Translations under genes and position numbers: made by a program | The notes under the pieces: generated by a model | Database searches by the model: none | Seen by the model: only the letters and a program-made list of their open reading frames with translations | What the model was told of the DNA's origin: nothing | From: Helicobacter enhydrae | GTDB lineage: Bacteria; Campylobacterota; Campylobacteria; Campylobacterales; Helicobacteraceae | Length of the DNA: 64,000 bases | Reading direction: 5' to 3' | Assembly (NCBI RefSeq): GCF_001693335.1 | Contig: NZ_CP016503.1 | Span: 744,001-808,000, forward strand | Shown here: positions 43,538 to 52,757 of the stretch, piece by piece | Position numbering within the stretch: the first letter of the stretch is position 1 | Layout: the number at the start of each line of letters is the position of its first letter

Positions 43538-44542
43538 ATGCAAAATGACATCATTCTCTACACTACGCAAGATGAAAAGGTAAAAGTCGAGCTGTATGCA
43601 CTAGGAGAGAGTGTGTATCTTAGTCAAGATTCTATTGCCAAACTTTTTGACACCTCCAAACAAAACATCTCTTTGCACATCAAAAATATCTTTGAAGATA
43701 TGGAATTAAGGGAAGAATCAGTTGTCAAGGAATACTTGACAACTGCCACAGATGGCAAGCAATATAAGGTTAAATTCTACTCTTTGGAAATGATTTTAGC
43801 CATAGGTTTTAGGGTTAGAAGCAAAAGGGGCGTGCAGTTCCGCAAATGGGCTAATGAAAATCTGCAAAGTTATTTGCAAAAAGGCTTCTTGATTGATAGC
43901 AATAGACTCAAAAATCCAAATGGACGCACAGATTATTTTGATGAGCTTTTAGAACAGATTAGAGATATTAGAGCGAGTGAAAAAAGGTTTTATCAAAAGG
44001 TGCGTGATTTGTTTGCCTTGAGCGTGGATTATGATTCGACAGATAAGGCGACACAAATGTTTTTTGCACAAACCCAAAATAAGCTTTTGTATGCCATTAC
44101 TCATCAAACTGCTAGTGAGATTATCTATCAAAGAGCAAATGCCGATGCACTCAATATGGGGCTTACAAGCTGGAAAGGCAAGGTGGTGAGAAAGGGCGAT
44201 ATTTTGATTGCCAAAAACTATCTCAAAGAAGAGGAGCTTGATAGCCTCAATCGCTTGGTAAATGTGTTTTTGGAATCTGCTGAACTTAGAGTAAAAGATA
44301 ACAAAACGCTTAGTATGGACTTTTGGAGAGAAAATGTGGATTTGCTCATTAAATTTCAAGGCAAAGAGCTTTTAAAGGGCAATGGGAGTATCTCTCAAGA
44401 AGCAATGGAGAGTTTTGCTTATGAACAATATGCACGCTTTGATTTTAAACGCAAAGAGCAGAGAAAAGCCCTAGCCAATCAACAAGATGAAGATGAAATT
44501 GATACAATTTACAAAGAATTACAAGCGAAATCAAGGCACTAA
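43538..44542 (+). CDS. RhuM-family protein
   Basis: A 334-aa soluble protein of the virulence RhuM family, often found beside restriction systems and in genomic islands. The N-terminal half looks like a winged-helix DNA-binding domain (SQDSIAKLFDTSKQNISLHIKNIF), then LEMILAIGFRVRSKRGVQFRKWANE, a KilA-N/Bro-like piece. The C-terminal half is helical (FFAQTQNKLLYAITHQTASEIIYQRANADALNMGLTSW). Its molecular function is not known. AAGGAG precedes the ATG and the gene is 18 bases behind the OLD-like gene. Confidence 0.8.
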   Translation: MQNDIILYTTQDEKVKVELYALGESVYLSQDSIAKLFDTSKQNISLHIKNIFEDMELREESVVKEYLTTATDGKQYKVKFYSLEMILAIGFRVRSKRGVQFRKWANENLQSYLQKGFLIDSNRLKNPNGRTDYFDELLEQIRDIRASEKRFYQKVRDLFALSVDYDSTDKATQMFFAQTQNKLLYAITHQTASEIIYQRANADALNMGLTSWKGKVVRKGDILIAKNYLKEEELDSLNRLVNVFLESAELRVKDNKTLSMDFWRENVDLLIKFQGKELLKGNGSISQEAMESFAYEQYARFDFKRKEQRKALANQQDEDEIDTIYKELQAKSRH

Positions 44543-44558
44543 GTGTCTTAAAAAAGCC

Positions 44559-44617
44559 AAATTCTACTCTTTGGAAATGATTTTAGGGTTTTAGGATTAG
44601 AAGCAAAAGGGGTGGGG
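44559..44617 (+). pseudogene. Fragment duplicating an internal part of the RhuM gene
   Basis: AATTCTACTCTTTGGAAATG and the following bases repeat 43772-43833 of the RhuM gene almost exactly, with a 7-base deletion and a few changes. No open frame remains. It is probably the remnant of a second copy, lost by deletion, or the scar of a recombination event at the end of the gene. Confidence 0.7.
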
Positions 44618-44747
44618 CAATCCTCAAATGACAAAATCTCCCTAAGTTGCAAAATCGCTACACAAAAGGCAAGATGACTCCCCTGTCTTTGGATTTTCGA
44701 TTGGCTTGTAGTAATATAAAAGCCAAATCCAAGCAAAAGGAGTGAAA

Positions 44748-45368
44748 ATGAGAAAAGTATTGAGCTTGTTGGTGGCTTCATTGGCTTTTTGTGCAGTTGC
44801 TCAGGCGAAATGGTTTGTTGGTATCGAGGCGGGATATGCCGTGCAGTCTGACTATGGGTTGAGTGATAGCAATATCAAGATGGCACTTCCTTGGATTGAT
44901 GCGACTCCCGAAGCGATACGCAATGGGACGCGTGGCTATAGCCTTGGTGCAAGTTTGGGGTATGAGGGGTTTTATTGGAAGTATGTTGGGACACGCAATG
45001 GGCTTGGTGTTGGCTACACTTCTATCTACTCTCAAGGGTTTGCAGAACACGCAGAATCTTTTCAGGCAGAATCTTTTAGTGATTTGATGGTCAATTTCTT
45101 TCACAATGGAAGTTCTAGTGTGGGTGTTTTTGTCGGAGTGGGCGTGGTTTATAATTATGTTTTGTCTAGATTTGAAGATTCTGAAGATGTGACTCATGTT
45201 TTGGATGTGGGTTGGCGTATGGGGGTTAGCACGATGCTTGACAATCACCACAGAGTTGATCTGATAGCAAAACTCCCTAGTGCTTCTATCGGTTTAGATT
45301 CAGGTTTTGATAGACTAGATTCTTTTGCACGCACAAGTTTTGTGGTGGGTTATCGGTATATTTTTTGA
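44748..45368 (+). CDS. Outer-membrane beta-barrel protein
   Basis: A 206-aa exported protein with a clear signal peptide (MRKVLSLLVASLAFCAVAQA, cleavage before KWFVG). The mature part has alternating strands (GIEAGYAVQSDYG, YSLGASLGYEGFYWKYVG, GVGYTSIYSQ) and ends FVVGYRYIF with the terminal Phe expected for BAM-inserted barrels. It belongs with the small Helicobacter outer-membrane proteins, like the gene at 5997. AAGGAG is 5 bases before the ATG. Function unknown; it sits inside the defence island with no evident link to it. Confidence 0.75.
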   Translation: MRKVLSLLVASLAFCAVAQAKWFVGIEAGYAVQSDYGLSDSNIKMALPWIDATPEAIRNGTRGYSLGASLGYEGFYWKYVGTRNGLGVGYTSIYSQGFAEHAESFQAESFSDLMVNFFHNGSSSVGVFVGVGVVYNYVLSRFEDSEDVTHVLDVGWRMGVSTMLDNHHRVDLIAKLPSASIGLDSGFDRLDSFARTSFVVGYRYIF

Positions 45369-45577
45369 TGATAAAAGAATCTGAGCATATATAGAAATGA
45401 ATGGGGATTGGGAGCGATCCCCCTTGCCTATTGATACAGCACCACACATCGCCAAGCGTTCAAGCTTTGGCAATGGTTTGACACAAGCACATCTCATCAA
45501 GCAAAACGCATATTGCTCCAAAGATAGTAAAATACAATCTTTGAAACTATCCACATTTGACGCGACTAGGAAATTTT

Positions 45578-46354
45578 ATGGAAAAACAAGACATCGAGAT
45601 TAGCAAAAAAATCTTAAGAATCACAGGGCAAACAAATGCACAATTTGATCTCATCAAAGAGGGGGATAGGATACTTTTGGGGCTAAGTGGGGGGAAGGAT
45701 TCTATACTTCTAGCGACACTTTTGGCAAGATTGAAAAAATACGCACCTTTTAATTTTGAATTCAAGGCATTAACCGTTGATTATGGGAGGGGAGGGGAGT
45801 ATGATTATATCTTTGAATATTGTGAGCAAAACAATATTCCCTATGAGCTCTATCGCACTGATATTTACAAAATCTTAGAGGAGAATCGTCGTGAGGGGAC
45901 GATTTATTGTAGTTTTTGCTCCAGAATGCGTAGGGGTGCTTTGTATTCCAAGGCACTTGAGGGCAATTACAACAAAATCGCCCTTGCACATCATCTCGAT
46001 GATGCAGCTGAAAGCTTTATGATGAATCTTAGCTATAACGGTGCTTTGCGTTCTATGCCCCCGATTTATCAAGCAGAGAATGGATTGTGGGTAATCCGCC
46101 CTTTGATTTTTGTAAGAGAGGCACAAATCATAGACTTCATTGCTAAAAACAATATCTACATCGCACCAGATTGCAACTGCCCTATTAATTGGCAAAAAGA
46201 TGACAAAAAGCCATTTGCAAGAGAAAAAACCAAACAAATGCTCAAAGAATTAGAAAAATTCAATCCTAATTTTTTCACCTCTTTGAAAGTGGCATTGGGG
46301 AATGTCCATACAAAAAGCCTCTTTGATCCGAAATTTTTAGACCAACAGGACTGA
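45578..46354 (+). CDS. TtcA/TilS-type PP-loop ATPase (probable tRNA-thiolation enzyme)
   Basis: A 258-aa adenine-nucleotide alpha-hydrolase. The PP-loop is LSGGKDS (36-42), with CSFCSRMRRG further on and ALAHHLDDAAESFMMNL. The layout matches TtcA, which makes 2-thiocytidine at tRNA position 32 with an iron-sulfur cluster; CxxC (CSFC) and a later CNCPI are possible cluster ligands. The start is ATG 45578 after AGGAAA. A hairpin directly follows the stop. Confidence 0.82.
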   Translation: MEKQDIEISKKILRITGQTNAQFDLIKEGDRILLGLSGGKDSILLATLLARLKKYAPFNFEFKALTVDYGRGGEYDYIFEYCEQNNIPYELYRTDIYKILEENRREGTIYCSFCSRMRRGALYSKALEGNYNKIALAHHLDDAAESFMMNLSYNGALRSMPPIYQAENGLWVIRPLIFVREAQIIDFIAKNNIYIAPDCNCPINWQKDDKKPFAREKTKQMLKELEKFNPNFFTSLKVALGNVHTKSLFDPKFLDQQD

Positions 46355-46356
46355 AG

Positions 46357-46373
46357 GGTGGCAGTTTGCCACC
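46357..46373 (+). terminator. Hairpin after the TtcA-like gene
   Basis: GGTGGCA and TGCCACC pair perfectly over a 3-base loop, starting 3 bases after the stop codon. No T-run follows, so termination may be incomplete. Confidence 0.45.
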
Positions 46374-46425
46374 GATGAGCAATCGCTCCAAACCACGCAA
46401 ACAGCGTGATTCTACCGATATGAGC

Positions 46426-46458
46426 TTGACAAAAAAAAAAAAAATAAAATAATATAAT
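46426..46458 (+). promoter_or_regulatory. mcrBC promoter with a poly-A tract in the spacer
   Basis: TTGACA (46426-46431) and TATAAT (46453-46458) are both perfect consensus hexamers but 21 bases apart, 4 more than optimal. Most of the spacer is a run of A. AGGAG at 46477-46481 and ATG at 46489 follow. Loss of A residues would bring the spacing towards 17, so transcription may vary with tract length. Confidence 0.6.
46431..46444 (+). repeat. Poly-A tract (14 A)
   Basis: An uninterrupted run of 14 A starting with the last base of the -35 hexamer and filling much of the -35/-10 spacer. Such runs change length by slippage and set expression levels of some Helicobacter surface genes. Confidence 0.8.
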
Positions 46459-46488
46459 TCAACAAAATATCAAAATAGGAGAAGTGTT

Positions 46489-48651
46489 ATGGAATTTAGC
46501 AAACAACAGCGAGAGATTTTTCAAGGGTGCCTTAAAGAGTTTGTTAGGCAAGTGGATCAGTGTGTTGGAAAATATGAAAGTAAAGTAACAAAAGCAATTC
46601 AAAAAGCAGAAGAGGCAATAAAGGAAAAATCAGATAAGGTTTTGAGAGATTTAAATTATATTTGTCACCCACGTTTTGGAAGTGGAAATTTAAGTAAAAA
46701 TCCCTCTATCTCTTTTTATCGTCAAGATTTGTTTGGAGCAACAAAAGTCAATGGCGAAAAGCCATCTTTGCAAATGGGTGTATATATTTGGTTTGGCTAT
46801 TTGCACAAAGAAGGCACTTACTGCCTCAAATTTGCTTTTCCTGAAGCAGACATCAACAACTCTCGTTGCAAAGCCGTGAATCAAATGGAACAAGAAGGTA
46901 TCTTGGAGGAATCAGGGGGCTATATCTTTAAGTGGGAAGAACTTAAATTAGATGAAATTACAGATAGATTTTTAGAACTTGCAGATTACTTCAACAAATT
47001 TTTGGCAGAGGGTTTTGAAGCAGAATTTCTATCAAACGAAGAGGCAAAGAAACAAATCCTAGATTTTAGAAAAAAATGGAGCAAAGAAAGAATAGAGAAA
47101 ATGGGGTGGGAAGACTACAATAATAAAAATGGAACATCATTTTTTGCCGAACTTGAAAACCTAAAAGGAATTCAAGCACAAACAAAACAAAGCAGTGCAA
47201 TTGATCCAAATGGAGATTCAGACAAGAATAAAGAAAAGTTTGAAAAGATTAAAAAATGCCTCTTACAAATCATTGATAAGGGTGCTACAGATGACAAAGA
47301 GATTGAAATGCCTGATGAGTTGGGGTCAAATCCTAATACAAAAAACTATTTTCCTTGGAAAATAGCATTCATCTATCAAAATTTTGATTCACCATCTGTC
47401 TGTCCGTTTTTCACCAAAAACTATTTAGAAGACATTGCGAGAAAAATGAATGTGCAGGGTTCAGATTGCAAGGACCTGCACCGCAATATCATTACACAAG
47501 CAAATCTTGAAAATCTTGATGATTTGCTCTCCTTTTATCAAGACAACAAAGACATTCAAAATAAGGAGGAAAAAACAAAAAACACGCAAAATAAGGAACA
47601 AGCAATGAAACAACCTCTCAATCAAATCCTCTATGGACCTCCGGGAACAGGCAAAACCTATCACACAATCAATAGGGCATTAAAGATTTTGGGCGTAAAA
47701 ACAAGCTCTAGAGAAGAGGCAAAAGAGGAGTTTGATAAGTATTGTGAGAATGGGCAAATCGAGTTTGTGACATTCCACCAAAGCTATGGTTATGAGGAAT
47801 TTGTCGAGGGGATTAAGCCTAAGCTTATAGAGGCAGTTTCTAATTCTATAGAATCTAATGCTATGGAATATGAAATCAAGAATGGAATTTTCAAAGAGAT
47901 ATGCAAGAGGGCATTAGAAAATTATCAAGATTCTTTTGTTCTTATCATTGATGAAATCAATCGTGGAAATATTAGCAAGATTTTTGGAGAGCTTATTACC
48001 CTCATTGAGCCAAGCAAACGCATAGGTGAAAGCGAGGCTTTGAGAGTGCAGTTGCCCTATAGTCAAGAATCTTTTGGTGTGCCAAGCAATCTTTATATCA
48101 TCGGAACGATGAATACAGCAGATCGTAGCATCACCACACTAGATACTGCATTACGCAGACGCTTTGAGTTTGTAGAGATGATGCCTCAACCTGATAAATT
48201 AAAAGATATTAAGATTAATGATGACAAAGGAAATGATACAGGAATCAAGCTAGATGAAATGCTTACAAAGATGAATCAACGCATAGAATTTTTGCTTGAT
48301 CGTGAAAAAACAATCGGACATACATTTTTGCTTGAAGTAAAAACTCTCAATGAGCTTAAAAATGTGTTTCAAAACAAAATTATTCCTTTGCTTCAAGAGT
48401 ATTTTTATAATGATTATGCTTTTATTTACGCCGTGCTAAATGGTAATAAAATGATTGAAAAAGTCAAGGATGAAGAGCGTTTAAAAATTATAAATTGCAA
48501 CGGCTTTCAAAATCTTGAAATTAATATTGAAGACAAAGCCATTTATAGCATTGCCTCATTTGAAAAGCCACTTTGGAATGATTCTCAAAATTATATTAAT
48601 ATCTACAACACTCAAAAAACCGATGAAACCTCTAATCTACCCGATCATTGA
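46489..48651 (+). CDS. mcrB: McrB-like AAA+ GTPase of a type IV restriction system
   Basis: A 720-aa protein. The N-terminal 370 residues form a DNA-binding or target-recognition part (charged coiled segment, then YICHPRFGSGNLSKNPSISF and FPWKIAFIYQNF as in MrcB-type domains). The AAA+ motor follows: Walker A GPPGTGKT (383-390), HQSYGYEEFVEGIKP, Walker B with the McrB signature DEINRG (488-493), and GTMNTADRSITTLDTALRRRFEF. McrBC cuts modified foreign DNA. The 3' end overlaps mcrC by 29 bases. Base composition looks more AT-rich than in the flanking nuo and tat genes, suggesting acquisition. Confidence 0.9.
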   Translation: MEFSKQQREIFQGCLKEFVRQVDQCVGKYESKVTKAIQKAEEAIKEKSDKVLRDLNYICHPRFGSGNLSKNPSISFYRQDLFGATKVNGEKPSLQMGVYIWFGYLHKEGTYCLKFAFPEADINNSRCKAVNQMEQEGILEESGGYIFKWEELKLDEITDRFLELADYFNKFLAEGFEAEFLSNEEAKKQILDFRKKWSKERIEKMGWEDYNNKNGTSFFAELENLKGIQAQTKQSSAIDPNGDSDKNKEKFEKIKKCLLQIIDKGATDDKEIEMPDELGSNPNTKNYFPWKIAFIYQNFDSPSVCPFFTKNYLEDIARKMNVQGSDCKDLHRNIITQANLENLDDLLSFYQDNKDIQNKEEKTKNTQNKEQAMKQPLNQILYGPPGTGKTYHTINRALKILGVKTSSREEAKEEFDKYCENGQIEFVTFHQSYGYEEFVEGIKPKLIEAVSNSIESNAMEYEIKNGIFKEICKRALENYQDSFVLIIDEINRGNISKIFGELITLIEPSKRIGESEALRVQLPYSQESFGVPSNLYIIGTMNTADRSITTLDTALRRRFEFVEMMPQPDKLKDIKINDDKGNDTGIKLDEMLTKMNQRIEFLLDREKTIGHTFLLEVKTLNELKNVFQNKIIPLLQEYFYNDYAFIYAVLNGNKMIEKVKDEERLKIINCNGFQNLEINIEDKAIYSIASFEKPLWNDSQNYINIYNTQKTDETSNLPDH

Positions 48652-49984
48652 GTATCAATCCTTTGGGGTTGATGACATCGCAAAAAAATTGCAAAGTGAC
48701 AAAGATAGAGCAAGGCGTTTTTTTGAATCACTAGGGGACTTTGCCAAAGGCAAAGGCAATGGAAAATTTTTGAGATTTGATGGTGTAAGCAGACTCAAAG
48801 CCCAAAATCATGTAGGAGTGATTCAAACTCGCTATGGCACACTAGAGATTTTGCCTAAATGCTTTGATCAGGACACACAAGAGGGTTTGCCCAAATACAC
48901 AAAGGAGGCATTGCAAAAAAGCTATAAAGTTGAGAATTTTGTAACTCAAAACTTTGAAACATCTCAAGATAACAATCAATCTGCAAAAGCACTTCTTATC
49001 ACCTTTCTTAAAACCTTGAAAGATTTGCCTTTCAAACTATCACAAACTGCTTCTTTGGATACGAGCAAAATACCCCTTTTGGATATTTTTATTCAAAACT
49101 TTTGCAGAGAGTTTGCAATCCTCTATCAAAAAGGAATCCGTCACGATTATGTGAGCATACAGGAGAATTTCACCTACCTCAAAGGCAAATTGCTTTTCAA
49201 AGAACAGATGAGTCAAAATCTCATTCACAAAGAGCGTTTTTTCATAGAAACTGATGCATATCTTGCAGATATTGCACAAAATAGGATTATCAAATCTACG
49301 CTTTTATTTCTCAAAACTAGAGCCACTTCTGCTAGGACACGCTTTGAAGTCCAAAAATCCCTTGAGCTTTTTGAGAATATCCCTCCTAGTCAAAATATAG
49401 ACAAAGATTTTGAGCAATGCAAGGGCTTGAGGCATTTCTCCTATTATGAAAAAATTCTAGCGTGGTGCAAAGTCTTTTTGTATAAGAAGTCTTTCACTTC
49501 CTCTAGTGGCAAAGAGCAAAATTTCGCCTTGCTTTTTTCAATGGAAAAACTTTTTGAATCCTATGTGGCTACGATGCTTACAAAAAACAATCCTAATCTT
49601 TTTATCAAGCTTCAAACACAAAGTCAATTTCTTATCAAAAATAACAATGAGCCACTTTTCGCACTTAAGCCTGATATGTTGGTAAAGGACAAAGGGGAGA
49701 TAAAAATCCTTGATACCAAGTGGAAGATTTTGGATGGCTCAAGTGATGAGAGAAAATGTGGAGTCTCTCAAGCTGATTTGTATCAAATGTGGGCTTATGC
49801 CTGCTCTTACCAAGCCAAAGAAGTTTGGATTATCTATCCTTTGTGTGAAAAAACAAAAGCAATCCAAAAGCAAGAGAGAGAATGGTGTTTTGAAGCAAGT
49901 CGCTATTTGAGTTTTTGCACTCAAGAAAACAAAGACACTCAAAGTGTGCAGGTTAAGATTCTCTTTGCCCCTTTAGGAACTTAA
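48623..49984 (+). CDS. mcrC: McrC-like nuclease subunit
   Basis: A 453-aa protein that partners McrB. The N-terminal half has IRHDYVSIQENFTYLKGKL, typical of McrC. The PD-(D/E)xK nuclease centre is in the C-terminal part: LKPD (Asp351), then ILDTKWK (Asp364, Lys366) and QADLYQMWAYA. The ATG at 48623 lies inside mcrB. Together with mcrB it forms a complete type IV restriction system. Confidence 0.9.
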   Translation: MKPLIYPIIEYQSFGVDDIAKKLQSDKDRARRFFESLGDFAKGKGNGKFLRFDGVSRLKAQNHVGVIQTRYGTLEILPKCFDQDTQEGLPKYTKEALQKSYKVENFVTQNFETSQDNNQSAKALLITFLKTLKDLPFKLSQTASLDTSKIPLLDIFIQNFCREFAILYQKGIRHDYVSIQENFTYLKGKLLFKEQMSQNLIHKERFFIETDAYLADIAQNRIIKSTLLFLKTRATSARTRFEVQKSLELFENIPPSQNIDKDFEQCKGLRHFSYYEKILAWCKVFLYKKSFTSSSGKEQNFALLFSMEKLFESYVATMLTKNNPNLFIKLQTQSQFLIKNNNEPLFALKPDMLVKDKGEIKILDTKWKILDGSSDERKCGVSQADLYQMWAYACSYQAKEVWIIYPLCEKTKAIQKQEREWCFEASRYLSFCTQENKDTQSVQVKILFAPLGT

Positions 49985-50033
49985 AAGAATCAATGCTCAA
50001 ATGTTTGTAGAATAATTAAAATGCAATGAGGCG

Positions 50034-52757
50034 ATGATGGATATTGAAAAATTTCTTGTTCTTATTAAAAATGAGGATAAAACAACAGAAATCAAGAGTA
50101 TCAATCTTATTGATGATAAATTTGAAGTGTGTTTTTTAAATTCCCCCAAATCCTATTATTATAAAGAATCTAGCATTGTCTTTCTTGCAAACCCAAAGAC
50201 ACTTGATAGAGAAAATTTTGATTTTTTCAATGTCAAGAAAATTCTACGCTTTGATAACTATTGCAAGGTGTTTTTCTTTGATGGAGAGATTCGATTGATT
50301 TGCTATAAAGATATGCCAGTCAAAAAGGACAATGCAAATAGCTCATATTTTGAGTATCTCCAAGAAATTGCAGGCATTGTGGGTATAAAGCCTGAAAAAC
50401 CTGATGAACCTTCTAACACTGACGATCAAAAGCCCACTATGCTTCAAGACTTCTATAGCAAAATCAAAGATATGTCAAAAAAGTGTGCCTTTTATCCTTA
50501 TCTTAATAGATTGCCCATCCAAAGCAGAGAAATAGCTTTAACTCTCTCTCCATTTGGACTTAATATTTCTCAATTTTTTGCTATCCAAAATGCGATGAAA
50601 TCTCAAATTAGCGTGATTGAGGGACCTCCTGGAACTGGTAAAACCCAAAGTATCCTCAATATCATTGCCAATATTCTCTATGAAGGTAAAAATGTCGCTG
50701 TGCTTTCTAACAATAATAGTGCTACAAGAAATGTGTTTGAAAAATTAGAGCAGGAGGGGCTGGAGTATTTATGTGCAAATCTTGGCAAAAAAGAAAATGT
50801 TGAGAGTTTTATTGAGATGCAAGATAAAAGCACACCATATATTTTAAATGATATACAGAGGCTTGGCAAGGCACAAAGGGATAAAGAACATCAAAAACTT
50901 CAAGATCTTAATATTAAAGTGCAAGAAATCTTTCATCTCCAAGAGCATATTGCACTCCAAAAAAATCTACTCTATGAGCTTGAACTTGAGTTTAAATATT
51001 TCAAAAATCAAATGCCCCTCCCACCCCTCTATGTTACAAAATTACAAAAACATTCCAAGAAACTTCTCCTCTCCAAAATTGCATTACAAGAATGCAAATA
51101 TAGATTCTTGAGATTTTTGCTTGTGTGCAAATTATGCTTTATTGGGCGTATAGGAAATTGGGCATTTTACAAGCAATCACCAGAGGAAATAACCAGAGCT
51201 TTTGAATATGCCTATTATAAGCAAAAAATCAGAGAGATAGAAGAGGATTTAAGCAGGAATGCTGATAAACTCAAAAAGCTTCAAAAGCAAGATATTCTCA
51301 AAAAACTCACCTCTATCTCCAAAACACTCTTATTTTCTTATCTCAAAAATAACTACCAAAAACCCCCAAGTTTTGATGAAAAACAGATTTATAGCAAACC
51401 ACAAGAATTTTGCAAAAACTATCCTATTATTTTTAGCACCACACATTCTATTAGGCGTTGTTTTGACTTTAGGGAGTTTTTATTAGATTATATTATTGTT
51501 GATGAATCCTCCCAAGTGGATTTGGTGACAGGTTCTCTAGCATTGCTGTGTGCTAAAAATATCGTGGTTGTAGGGGATAGCAAGCAATTGCCCAATGTCA
51601 TCACTAGCCAAGATTGCGACAAAATTAAAGCCATTGAGAAAAACTACACACTCCCACAAAATTTCCATTATCTTTCTCATTCTTTTTTAAGCTCTATCAT
51701 TGCATCATTTACCAATCTCCCCAAAACATTACTTAAGGAGCATTATCGTTGCCATCCTAAAATCATTAATTTCTGCAATAAAAGATTCTATGGTAATGAA
51801 CTTGTTATTCTTAGTGATGAAAGAGAAGATGAACCAGCTTTAGAAGTTATTTATACAGAGAGGGGTAATCACGCTAGAGGAATGCACAATCAAAGAGAAG
51901 CCGATGTTGTTTGCAATGAAGTATTGCCCAAACTAAAATACCCACCTAATGATATAGGCATTATTGCACCCTATAGAGAGCAGGTTGCTTGTATTAATGA
52001 GTGTATCAAAAAATATGCTTCTTTAGAGATTCAAGTCGATACCGTTCATAGTTATCAAGGCAGAGAAAAAGAAGTAATTATTCTCACAACAACAGCCAAT
52101 GAAAATAATCCCTTCATTGATGATCCCAAACTCCTCAATGTCGCAATCACAAGAGCAAAGAAAAGATTTATTCTTATCACTTCCAAAACATTCACACAGA
52201 CACAAAGCAATGTTAGTGATTTTGTGAGATATATCACCTATCATAAGGGAGAAATTAAAACAAGCAATATCAAATCCATCTTTGATCTTTTGTATAAAGC
52301 CAATGCAAAAGCAAGAGAGGATTATCTCAAAGGCAGGAAAAGAATTTCGGCATTTGATTCTGAAAATCTTGTTTATATTGTGATTCAAAGGGTATTAGAG
52401 AATCACTATAAAGGAATGCTTGATATTGTCTCTTATGTCCCACTTGCCAACCTCATTACCCCTCATCACACCGATGAAGAAGAGAGGCGATTCATTCAGC
52501 ACGGGAGTCATTTTGATTTTGTTATCTATCATATTATGGATAAATCTCTTGTGCTTGCCATTGAGGTAGATGGCTATGCATTCCACACACAAGAAAAACA
52601 AAAAAGACGCGATGGGCTCAAAAATAAGATTTGCCAGCAATATCACATCCCCCTTTTGCGTTTAAACACCACAGAAAGCCAAGAGGAAGAGCGTATCAAG
52701 AAGGCATTAGAAAATGTGCTAAATTTTAAGACCCAAGATAACTTAAAACTTTATTAG
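50034..52757 (+). CDS. Superfamily 1 helicase fused to a C-terminal nuclease-like domain
   Basis: A 907-aa protein. The helicase has Walker A EGPPGTGKTQS (about residue 195), Walker B YIIVDESSQVD (about 487), VVVGDSKQLPN, and motif VI LNVAITRAKKRFIL (about 700), as in Dna2/Upf1-type enzymes; a long coiled region (about 270-430) separates the motor halves. The last 120 residues have a PD-(D/E)xK-like pattern, HFDFVIYH, LAIEVDGYAFH and RRDGLKNKICQQYHIPLLRL, as in DUF2726/DUF559 nucleases. Such fusions occur in prokaryotic defence islands. It starts 49 bases after mcrC and may be part of the same transcript. Two ATGs (50034, 50037) are possible. Confidence 0.82.
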   Translation: MMDIEKFLVLIKNEDKTTEIKSINLIDDKFEVCFLNSPKSYYYKESSIVFLANPKTLDRENFDFFNVKKILRFDNYCKVFFFDGEIRLICYKDMPVKKDNANSSYFEYLQEIAGIVGIKPEKPDEPSNTDDQKPTMLQDFYSKIKDMSKKCAFYPYLNRLPIQSREIALTLSPFGLNISQFFAIQNAMKSQISVIEGPPGTGKTQSILNIIANILYEGKNVAVLSNNNSATRNVFEKLEQEGLEYLCANLGKKENVESFIEMQDKSTPYILNDIQRLGKAQRDKEHQKLQDLNIKVQEIFHLQEHIALQKNLLYELELEFKYFKNQMPLPPLYVTKLQKHSKKLLLSKIALQECKYRFLRFLLVCKLCFIGRIGNWAFYKQSPEEITRAFEYAYYKQKIREIEEDLSRNADKLKKLQKQDILKKLTSISKTLLFSYLKNNYQKPPSFDEKQIYSKPQEFCKNYPIIFSTTHSIRRCFDFREFLLDYIIVDESSQVDLVTGSLALLCAKNIVVVGDSKQLPNVITSQDCDKIKAIEKNYTLPQNFHYLSHSFLSSIIASFTNLPKTLLKEHYRCHPKIINFCNKRFYGNELVILSDEREDEPALEVIYTERGNHARGMHNQREADVVCNEVLPKLKYPPNDIGIIAPYREQVACINECIKKYASLEIQVDTVHSYQGREKEVIILTTTANENNPFIDDPKLLNVAITRAKKRFILITSKTFTQTQSNVSDFVRYITYHKGEIKTSNIKSIFDLLYKANAKAREDYLKGRKRISAFDSENLVYIVIQRVLENHYKGMLDIVSYVPLANLITPHHTDEEERRFIQHGSHFDFVIYHIMDKSLVLAIEVDGYAFHTQEKQKRRDGLKNKICQQYHIPLLRLNTTESQEEERIKKALENVLNFKTQDNLKLY

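Noticed and set aside
41717-52757. Gabija defence system (GajA plus GajB)
   Set aside because: The ATPase-TOPRIM protein resembles GajA in layout, but no UvrD-type GajB follows it; the helicase in the island is a different, nuclease-fused type 6.5 kb away.
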